Of a DNA stretch of 64,000 bases, positions 34,854-41,836 are shown in pieces. Each line of letters begins with the position of its first letter. Position 1 is the first letter of the stretch. The stretch spans positions 132,501-196,500 of the forward strand of contig CANLNT010000002.1 in NCBI GenBank assembly GCA_947492825.1, in the 5' to 3' direction. The DNA comes from an uncultured Paracoccaceae bacterium (GTDB lineage Bacteria > Pseudomonadota > Alphaproteobacteria > Rhodobacterales > Rhodobacteraceae). The position numbers and the translations under genes are program-made. The notes below the pieces were generated by a model. It was not told the origin of the DNA and ran no database searches. It worked only from the letters and a program-made list of their open reading frames with translations.

Positions 34854-36140
34854 TCACAGGCAACCTGCCTCGATGTTGTTTTCTGCGGCAAAGGCCATCG
34901 AGTCCTCTTTGATCAGCGGATCGGTGACAGCATTGTCAGGCGCGATGTAGTCGGTCAGCGCAACCCATGCGCCAGCAGATGCATCCCACTGCTGCACAAT
35001 GCCAAGGCCGGTGCCACCGTGATCCTGACAGGACACGCTGAACTCTGGCCCGATCTGGGACATGCCCAATTCGGCCATGCGCGCCTCTGTGATCTCCAGC
35101 GCCTCCATGCCGTCGCGCATCATCGCCGGTGTAATGTCAGACACACCGTGAATTTCCTGCGCCTTGGCAATGGCTTCGGCTGCCAGCATCGCGGCGTACA
35201 TGCCCCGCGTATACAGCACCGTGCCAATGTTGCTGCCGTCGCCAGCGGCATTGCCCGCGTCATGGACATACTCCCGGATATCATCAAAGACCGGCAGGCT
35301 TGCATCGATCCGGTTCATGTTCAGCGACTTATAGCCATTGGCCGCAGCGCCCGCTGGGGTCACATCGTGCTCGGCCCCGGCCCACCAATTGCCGATAAAG
35401 TTTTCCATCGGAAAGTTGATGTTCGCGGCTTCTTGTACCGCCACTTGGTTCATCACGCCCCAGCCCCACATCAGGACATAGTCAGGACGCTCGCGACGGA
35501 TTTGCAGCCACTGCGACTTCTGCTCTTGTCCGGGATGGTCGACCGCCAACAGGCTCAACTCGAACCCGTGCTGACCCGACAGGCTTTCCAGCGTGCGGAT
35601 CGGCTCCTTGCCATAGGCAGAGTTGTGGTAGACCAGCGCGATCTTCTTGCCGTCCAGCGATCCGCCGTTCTGATCCAGCAGATAGTTCACCATCACCGAT
35701 GCGGCATCCCAATAGTTGGCTGGATAGTTAAAGACCCAGTTGAACACCTCACCATTGGCAGCCGAAGTGCGGCCATAGCCCATGGTGTGCAGCGGGATCT
35801 GATCCGCTGTGACTTTTGGGATCAACTGATAGGTGATCCCCGTGGACAGCGGCTGATAGATTAGCGCGCCTTCACCTTTGGTGCTTTCATAGCATTCCAC
35901 ACCTTTTTCGGTGTTATATCCTGTCTCGCATTCGACGATCCGGAACATTTCTCCGCCAACACCGCCATCACGCGCGTTCAGCATGTTGAAATAGTCCTGA
36001 TATCCGTCCGACACAGGTGTGCCCCCGGCGGCATAAGGCCCGGTACGATAGGACAGGTCCGGGATCACAAGGTCAGCAGCTGCAATGCCCGCTGCCATCA
36101 CGCCCGCCACCGTGGCGGTCATCAAGGTCTTCATCTTCAT
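34854..36140 (-). CDS. ABC transporter substrate-binding protein (Liv family)
   Basis: 428 residues from ATG 36140 (GAGGAAAAAG upstream). A signal peptide ends near AGIAAADL (about residue 21). The mature part is a periplasmic type I binding fold (YRTGPYAAGGTPVSDGYQDYFNML at the start, ALVYHNSAYGKEPI near 190). It is longer than classic LivK (about 370) and has Cys pairs (CETGYN...CYES; C near the end). These match the binding proteins of the amide/aromatic acid uptake group. Ligand unknown. Confidence 0.9.
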   Translation of the reverse strand: MKMKTLMTATVAGVMAAGIAAADLVIPDLSYRTGPYAAGGTPVSDGYQDYFNMLNARDGGVGGEMFRIVECETGYNTEKGVECYESTKGEGALIYQPLSTGITYQLIPKVTADQIPLHTMGYGRTSAANGEVFNWVFNYPANYWDAASVMVNYLLDQNGGSLDGKKIALVYHNSAYGKEPIRTLESLSGQHGFELSLLAVDHPGQEQKSQWLQIRRERPDYVLMWGWGVMNQVAVQEAANINFPMENFIGNWWAGAEHDVTPAGAAANGYKSLNMNRIDASLPVFDDIREYVHDAGNAAGDGSNIGTVLYTRGMYAAMLAAEAIAKAQEIHGVSDITPAMMRDGMEALEITEARMAELGMSQIGPEFSVSCQDHGGTGLGIVQQWDASAGAWVALTDYIAPDNAVTDPLIKEDSMAFAAENNIEAGCL

Positions 36141-36165
36141 CTTTTTCCTCCCTTTGGATTGCGAT

Positions 36166-36187
36166 GTAGGCCGGGGTTCACCCCGGC
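36166..36187. repeat. Intergenic palindromic repeat, second copy of the GTAGG family
   Basis: GTAGG then GCCGGGG/CCCCGGC (36170-36176 with 36181-36187), loop TTCA. Compared with 11310-11331 both arms changed together, keeping the stem. Confidence 0.55.
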
Positions 36188-36201
36188 TCGTCTTGATTGA
36201 A

Positions 36202-37278
36202 TCAGTAAGGAAACGGCCATAGCCGCAGTTTTTCTTTCGCCAAGCGCCACAGCTGCGCCAGCCCATGCGGTTCCTTGATCAGAAAGAACATGATCAGCGC
36301 GCCAACGATGACCAGCTGGAAATGCGCCACCAGATCGGTGGGCCAGCCCAGCACATCCACCCCCAGCCATTTCAGCGCCACCGGCAGGATCACCAGAAAC
36401 GCCGCACCCGCGAACGACCCAAAGATGCTGCCCAGCCCACCGATGATAATCATGAACAAGACAAGAAATGACTTCTGAATGCCAAAGGCCTCGCCCACTT
36501 CCACAGCGCCCAGATAGACCGCAAAGAACAACGCCCCGGCAATGCCCACAAAAAACGACGACACTGCAAAGGCCGTCAATTTGGCGCGCAACGGGTTCAC
36601 CCCGATGATCTCTGCCGCGATATCCATATCCCGAATGGCCATCCACTTGCGCCCCGTAGACCCGCGCGTCAGGTTTCGCGCGATCAGCGCGCACAGCGTG
36701 ACAAAGAACAAACACACCAGATACTGCGCCCAGGCTGGCGTGTTCGGTCCGGTGACCGCGACCCCCGCCACCAGCCGCTCTGGCGCATTGATCTGCCCAC
36801 TGGCCGAATAGTTGTAGAACCACGACACCTTATTAAAGAGCCAGACCAGAAAGAACTGTGCGGCCAGCGTCGCCACCGCCAGATAGAACCCCTTGATCCG
36901 CAAAGACGGCAGGCCAAAAGCCGCCCCGACAGCCGCCGTGATCCCTCCCGCCAAAAGGATATGGATCAGGATCGACACATCCGGAAAGGACGTCATCAGC
37001 TTGTAACAGGCATAGGCCCCCACGGCCATGAACCCGCCCGTGCCCAACGACACCTGCCCGCAATAGCCAGTCAGAATATTCAGCCCGATCGCCGCAATGG
37101 CATAGATCAGAAACGGCACCATCAGGGACGAGGCCCAATAGTCATTGATCACAAACGGAATGACCAACCAGGCCACCGCCATCGTCACCCAGAACCCAAT
37201 CCGGTCAAACCGGATCGGAAACGTCTGGCTGTCGTCGACATAGGTCGTCTTAAAATCCCCGGCCTCACGATACAGCAC
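36202..37278 (-). CDS. livM: ABC transporter permease (LivM type)
   Basis: 358 residues with GTG 37278 as the start because AAGGAGG lies 6 bases upstream. About ten hydrophobic segments, with the permease motif YCGQVSLGTGGFMAVGAY near residue 78 and the ABC-contact region PLRAKLTAFAVSSFFVGIAGALF near 240. Partners LivH. The repeat at 37288-37322 merges into its ribosome binding site. Confidence 0.92.
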   Translation of the reverse strand: MLYREAGDFKTTYVDDSQTFPIRFDRIGFWVTMAVAWLVIPFVINDYWASSLMVPFLIYAIAAIGLNILTGYCGQVSLGTGGFMAVGAYACYKLMTSFPDVSILIHILLAGGITAAVGAAFGLPSLRIKGFYLAVATLAAQFFLVWLFNKVSWFYNYSASGQINAPERLVAGVAVTGPNTPAWAQYLVCLFFVTLCALIARNLTRGSTGRKWMAIRDMDIAAEIIGVNPLRAKLTAFAVSSFFVGIAGALFFAVYLGAVEVGEAFGIQKSFLVLFMIIIGGLGSIFGSFAGAAFLVILPVALKWLGVDVLGWPTDLVAHFQLVIVGALIMFFLIKEPHGLAQLWRLAKEKLRLWPFPY

Positions 37279-37287
37279 AGCGTCCCT

Positions 37288-37322
37288 CCTTCTTCTGGCC
37301 AAAAATACCTCCGCCGGAGGCA
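37288..37322. repeat. CTTCTTCTGGCCAAAA intergenic repeat, full copy A
   Basis: A 35-base element: CCTTCTTCTGGCC, an A/T-rich middle, then the dyad CTCCGCCGGAG and GCA. Its copy at 37690-37724 differs only in the middle. On the minus strand it runs directly into the livM Shine-Dalgarno. Confidence 0.7.
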
Positions 37323-37406
37323 CCGAATACGGGATTGTTATGCGCTGTTCGGTTTTTCCTTATGCGGTTGAAACGCCGAACAATATTCCCCATATCCTCC
37401 TGGAGA

Positions 37407-37673
37407 ATGGCAAATACAGAAGGCCCTTCAAGATCGGCCACGTCCTTGCCCCGCAGGGCATGGCAAGCAATCAAAAGCCTCCTCACCAAACTCTTGGCCG
37501 AGGTCATTGGCCAGGTTTTCTCAGTCCTCTTCGGCGCAGCGCTTGGCGCAATCGTCGGTGCAGTGGCCTCCCCCTTTATGACTGCTACTTTGGCGACCTG
37601 TATCCTTGTCGGTGCAGGCATCGGTGCAGCGCTGACCTTGGGGATCAAATTGGGTGCCCTGGACGGCTGCTGA
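37407..37673 (+). CDS. Small membrane protein, 88 residues, between repeats
   Basis: ATG 37407 has TGGAG 4 bases upstream. After a basic Ser/Arg-rich start (MANTEGPSRSATSLPRR) come two hydrophobic segments of about 20 residues (VFSVLFGAALGAIVGAVASP and LATCILVGAGIGAALTLGI). It is the only plus-strand gene inside the minus-strand Liv cluster and is bracketed by the two full copies of the 35-base repeat. No family recognised. The Gly/Ala-zipper segments resemble small holin- or pore-like peptides, but this is only composition. Confidence 0.6.
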   Translation: MANTEGPSRSATSLPRRAWQAIKSLLTKLLAEVIGQVFSVLFGAALGAIVGAVASPFMTATLATCILVGAGIGAALTLGIKLGALDGC

Positions 37674-37689
37674 TCCTGCAAATGGCATT

Positions 37690-37724
37690 CCTTCTTCTGG
37701 CCAAAATAATCCCCGCCGGAGGCA
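37690..37724. repeat. CTTCTTCTGGCCAAAA intergenic repeat, full copy B
   Basis: Same orientation as the copy at 37288-37322 and identical over CCTTCTTCTGGCCAAAA and CCGCCGGAGGCA. The two copies are 402 bases apart and flank the small membrane-protein gene. Confidence 0.7.
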
Positions 37725-37787
37725 AAAAGGGCCGGGTGGGCGGGCGTCGTGAGGCTCTGCCTCACGCGGTTGCCCGCACGGACCAAT

Positions 37788-38786
37788 TCAAACACGCTCA
37801 ATGATCCGCTCCCCAAACAGCCCCTGCGGGCGGAACACCAGAAAGATCAGCGCCAGCACATAGGCAAACCAGTTCTCTGTCGCCCCGCCCAGATAGGGCG
37901 CACCAATCGTGTATTCGAACAGCTTCTCGCCCACGCCGATAATCAACCCGCCAACAATCGCACCAGGGATCGAGGTGAAGCCACCCAGCATCAGCACTGG
38001 CAGGGCCTTCAGCGCGATCAGCGACAGTGAAAACTGCACGCCCGATTTCGCCCCCCACATCACCCCGGCGACCAGCGCGACCAGCCCGGCCAACGACCAG
38101 ACCAACACCCAGATGTAGTTTAGCGAAATGCCGACGCTCAGTGCCGCCTGATGGTCGTCGGCCACAGCCCGCATCGCGCGGCCCTGTTTGGTGTATTGGC
38201 TGAACGCCACCAGCCCGATCACCAGAATGGCCGCCACCACCGTCGCCACCATGTCCAGCTTGTCGATGAAGAAGCCATAGAAGTCATCGCCCCCCAACCC
38301 GCTGGTGGCATTCTCAACCCACAGCGACCCGCCCTGTGGCAAACCCACATCCAGCGTCTTGATATCGGACCCCCACATCAGGTCTCCGACACCTTCCAGA
38401 AAGTAGGCCAGCCCGATGGTCGCCATGAACAGGATAATCGGTTCCTGCCCGACCAAATGCCGGAACACGAACCTTTGCACTGCCCATGCAAAAACGATCA
38501 TCACCAAGAGCGTCAGAATGATCGCCAGCAGGGCGGGCACGTGCCAGCCAAAGTGGTGAATCTCGGTGCCGAAGACCGCGTTAATAAGGTGTGAAAATGG
38601 CACCTGCCCCGACATGATGCCGGTCAGGGTCAAAGCCGCGAAAAGCGCCATCACCCCTTGCGCATAATTGAAGATGCCGGACGCCTTGAAGATCAGAACA
38701 AATCCAAGCGCCACAAGGGCATAAAGCACACCGGCCATCAGCCCGTTGATCACAACCTCGATGCCGTAAAGGAAGTCAGCAGACAT
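37788..38786 (-). CDS. livH: ABC transporter permease (LivH type)
   Basis: 332 residues from ATG 38786 with about eight membrane segments. LivH features include INGLMAGVLYALVALGFVLIFKASGIFNYAQG at the start, the AMRAVADDHQAALSVGI ABC-contact loop near 195 and GGFTSIPGAIVGGLIIG near 265. The C-terminus reads FRPQGLFGERIIERV. Forms the channel with LivM. Confidence 0.93.
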   Translation of the reverse strand: MSADFLYGIEVVINGLMAGVLYALVALGFVLIFKASGIFNYAQGVMALFAALTLTGIMSGQVPFSHLINAVFGTEIHHFGWHVPALLAIILTLLVMIVFAWAVQRFVFRHLVGQEPIILFMATIGLAYFLEGVGDLMWGSDIKTLDVGLPQGGSLWVENATSGLGGDDFYGFFIDKLDMVATVVAAILVIGLVAFSQYTKQGRAMRAVADDHQAALSVGISLNYIWVLVWSLAGLVALVAGVMWGAKSGVQFSLSLIALKALPVLMLGGFTSIPGAIVGGLIIGVGEKLFEYTIGAPYLGGATENWFAYVLALIFLVFRPQGLFGERIIERV

Positions 38787-38881
38787 CAGCAGCCCCTTTC
38801 CACCGTACAGTGTGAACAAAAATTAACGCTTTGGGGCGCATGGAATGTGCATAGGTTGTGTATGGTATGTGCATCCCGCAA

Positions 38882-39700
38882 TCAGTCATGTTGCACCCCC
38901 AGATAGGCATCAATCACGTCCTGATTGCCGCGCACCTCATCGGGGGTACCATCGCCAATCTTGCGGCCATAATCCATCACCACAACGCGGTCGCTCAGGT
39001 CCATGACGACCCCCATATCGTGCTCGATCAGCGCAACCGTGGTGCCAAATTCGTCATTCACATCAAGGATATAGCGGGACATGTCCTCTTTTTCCTCGAC
39101 GTTCATCCCCGCCATCGGCTCATCCAGCAGCAACAGATCGGGTTCGGCCGCCAGCGCGCGGGCCAGCTCGACCCGCTTCTTCAGTCCATAAGGCAGCCGC
39201 CCAACCGGGGTCTTGCGGATCGCCTGAATCTCCAGAAAGTCGATAATCTTTTCAACGGCTTCGCGGTTTTCCACCTCTTCCCGCTGGGCCTTGCCCCACC
39301 ACAGCGCCTGGGCAAATAACCCGGTCTGCATCTGCCGCAAGCGGCCCGTCATCACGTTGTCCAGAACGCTCATCCCTTCAAACAGGGCGATGTTCTGAAA
39401 AGTCCTTGCAATTCCGTGCCTTGCGACCTGATAGGGCTTCATCGGCGGGCGCTTTTCGCCCCGAAACCAGACCTCACCCACCTGCGGGTTATAGAATCCC
39501 GAGATTACGTTCAGCATCGAGGATTTGCCGGCCCCGTTTGGCCCAATGATCGCGCGGATTTCACCTTCGCGTATGTCGAAAGAGATATCCTTGATCGCCT
39601 CCACCCCGCCAAAGCGCAGCGTGATATTCCGCATATCCATCAAGACCTTACCGATGGTGCGGCCATCTTCTGTCACATAGCTGTCGGCGGTGTCCTTCAT
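38882..39700 (-). CDS. livG: ABC transporter ATPase (LivG type)
   Basis: 272 residues. Walker A GPNGAGKSS, the LivG-specific long insertion, a divergent signature loop (LPYGLKKRVELARAL, where YGLKK stands for SGGQQ, normal for this subgroup) and Walker B LLLDEPMAGMN. It follows the acyl-CoA ligase by 49 bases on the same strand. Confidence 0.93.
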   Translation of the reverse strand: MKDTADSYVTEDGRTIGKVLMDMRNITLRFGGVEAIKDISFDIREGEIRAIIGPNGAGKSSMLNVISGFYNPQVGEVWFRGEKRPPMKPYQVARHGIARTFQNIALFEGMSVLDNVMTGRLRQMQTGLFAQALWWGKAQREEVENREAVEKIIDFLEIQAIRKTPVGRLPYGLKKRVELARALAAEPDLLLLDEPMAGMNVEEKEDMSRYILDVNDEFGTTVALIEHDMGVVMDLSDRVVVMDYGRKIGDGTPDEVRGNQDVIDAYLGVQHD

Positions 39701-39749
39701 TGCGCGCGCCCACCTGCGGAAATGTTAACGTGTCGGTTACATACTGCCA

Positions 39750-41705
39750 TCACGCCGCGGCCTCCCGCTTTGCCATCACTTGTGCGTCGCGGATATCCAG
39801 CGTCGCCGTGATCTTGCCCTTGCGCCCGTCTTCATAGGTGACTTCGGTTTCGGTATAGACCTCTGACGCATCACCATAGAGCGCCGCAATCAGGTCATCG
39901 AATTTGTCACCAATGACCGCGCGGCGCACCTTGCGTGTCCGGGTCATCTCGCCATCGTCGGCGTCCAGCTCTTTGTGCAGCACAAGGAACCGATGGATTT
40001 GGCAACCGGAAAGCATCGTGTCTTGGGCCACGCTTTCATTGACCGCGTTCACATGGCCTTGGATCGTGTCCAAGACCTTGGGATGCTGCGATAATTCCTG
40101 ATAGCTGGAATAGGCGATATTGTTCCGCTCCGCCCAATTGCCTACCGCTGTTAAGTCAATGTTAATAAACGCCACGCACCGATCACGGCCTGCACCGAAC
40201 ACTACGGCTTCAAGGATGTTGGGATAGAATTTCAGTTTGTTTTCAACATACTTCGGCGCAAACAGCCCGCCATCGGCCAGCTTGCCCACGTCCTTGGCCC
40301 GGTCGATGATCCGCAGATGCCCGGTGTCCTCTTCGATGAATCCCGCATCGCCTGTAGCAACCCAGCCTTCGGTATCCTTGGTCGAGGCCGTGCTTTCGGC
40401 GTTCTTGTAATACTCAACAAAGGTGCCGGGCGAGCGATAGAAGACTTCGCCGCTGTCTTCGATCTTGATCTCGACACCCGGGGACGGCACACCAACGGTG
40501 TCAGACCGGACTTCACCGTCGGGTTGTTGTGTAATGAAAACAGTGGCTTCGGTCTGACCGTAGAGCTGTTTGAGGTTGATACCCAGCGCCCTGTAAAAGT
40601 CGAAAATCTCGGGCCCAATCGCTTCGCCAGCGGTATAGCCCACCCTGACACGGCTTAGTCCCAATGTGTTTTTCAACGGACCAAAGACCAGAAAATTGCC
40701 TAACCGATAGCGCAGCGTGTCCCCTAAGCTGACGTCCTTACCGTCCAACAAATCTGGCCCCACACGGCGGGCGACATCCATGAAATGGTCAAACAGCCAT
40801 TTCTTGAACCGCCCCGCATCTTCCATCCGGATCATGACAGAGGTCAGCTGCCCTTCGAACACCCGTGGCGGGGCAAAATAATATGTCGGCCCGATCTCGC
40901 GCAGGTCGGTCATCATGGTGTGTTCGGACTCGGGGCAATTGACACAAAACCCAGTCCACATCGCCTGCCCGATTGAGAAAATGAAATCCCCAACCCAAGC
41001 CATCGGCAAATAGGCGAGAACCTCGTCACCGACTTTAAGATGATCAAATTCCGCAGAATTCTTAGAGGTTTCAATGACATTGCGGTTCGACAGCACAACG
41101 CCCTTGGGGCGACCTGTGGTGCCAGAGGTATACAGCATCACGCAGGTGCTGTCGTAATCCTGCGCTGCCGTCCGCTCTGCAAGAAGGGGAGACAATCCCG
41201 ACGCGCGGCCCCGATCCTGCACAGCCGCGTAAGAGGTCATCGCCGTATGGTCATACTTTCGCAGGCCCCGCCCATCCAGATAGATCACATGCTCAAGCGT
41301 GGTCAGCCCATCGCGCGCATCTGCAATCTTGTCGACCTGCTCCTGATCCCCCGCGATTGCATAGCGCGCACCGCAGTGATCAAGCGCATAAGCAATCTCT
41401 TCGGCGGCGGCGTCTTGATAAAGCGGCACCGGCACGCAGCCAATCTTTTGCGCCGCGATCATCGCCCAATACAACGCAGGGCGGTTACGCCCGATGATTG
41501 CTATATGGTCGCCCTCTGCCGCGCCAATATCCAGCAGACCCAAAGCAAGGGCATCGGTTTCCTCGGCCACATCGGCCCAGGTCCAGCTTTGCCAGATCCC
41601 GTATTCCTTTTCGCGGTAAGCCGCCTTTGATCCATGCTGCGCCACGTTGCGGGCCAGCAAAGCAGGAATAGAATGCAGCGCCCCATCGGGCGTGGCAGGC
41701 GTCAT
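39750..41705 (-). CDS. Long-chain-type acyl-CoA synthetase (AMP-binding)
   Basis: 651 residues from ATG 41705 (GGGAGGA upstream). ANL motifs: YTSGTTGRPKGVVLSN near 212, LYGQTEA near 396 and GWVATGDAG near 467. The Lys of the C-terminal lobe lies in TRTRKVRR. This subgroup, with its start of a Liv-type importer operon, activates long-chain or aromatic carboxylates to CoA esters. It is first in the minus-strand operon with livG-livH-livM-binding protein-livF. A TetR-like inverted repeat lies upstream at 41815-41831. Confidence 0.92.
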   Translation of the reverse strand: MTPATPDGALHSIPALLARNVAQHGSKAAYREKEYGIWQSWTWADVAEETDALALGLLDIGAAEGDHIAIIGRNRPALYWAMIAAQKIGCVPVPLYQDAAAEEIAYALDHCGARYAIAGDQEQVDKIADARDGLTTLEHVIYLDGRGLRKYDHTAMTSYAAVQDRGRASGLSPLLAERTAAQDYDSTCVMLYTSGTTGRPKGVVLSNRNVIETSKNSAEFDHLKVGDEVLAYLPMAWVGDFIFSIGQAMWTGFCVNCPESEHTMMTDLREIGPTYYFAPPRVFEGQLTSVMIRMEDAGRFKKWLFDHFMDVARRVGPDLLDGKDVSLGDTLRYRLGNFLVFGPLKNTLGLSRVRVGYTAGEAIGPEIFDFYRALGINLKQLYGQTEATVFITQQPDGEVRSDTVGVPSPGVEIKIEDSGEVFYRSPGTFVEYYKNAESTASTKDTEGWVATGDAGFIEEDTGHLRIIDRAKDVGKLADGGLFAPKYVENKLKFYPNILEAVVFGAGRDRCVAFINIDLTAVGNWAERNNIAYSSYQELSQHPKVLDTIQGHVNAVNESVAQDTMLSGCQIHRFLVLHKELDADDGEMTRTRKVRRAVIGDKFDDLIAALYGDASEVYTETEVTYEDGRKGKITATLDIRDAQVMAKREAAA

Positions 41706-41814
41706 ATTCAATTGTCCTCCCTGACCGGACATTGCCGATCTTGACCGAGTCACTTTTCGTGCTGGCCTATAAGAACAATAGTGTGCCGCCGCCCCGTGTC
41801 ACGTCAACGGTTTT

Positions 41815-41831
41815 TTGAACAAGCGTTCATT
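41815..41831. promoter_or_regulatory. TGAAC-N4-GTTCA inverted repeat upstream of the acyl-CoA synthetase
   Basis: TTGAACAAGCGTTCATT holds a perfect 5-base dyad with 4-base spacer, within 130 bases upstream of the acyl-CoA synthetase start. It resembles TetR-family fatty-acid-regulator sites (PsrA/FadR-like). No such regulator gene is nearby. Confidence 0.4.
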
Positions 41832-41836
41832 TAACC

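Noticed and set aside
37265-37816. Minus-strand 183-residue frame between livM and livH
   Set aside because: It spans both repeat copies and the small plus-strand gene, has no Shine-Dalgarno, and lacks membrane or domain logic. The plus-strand frame has both.
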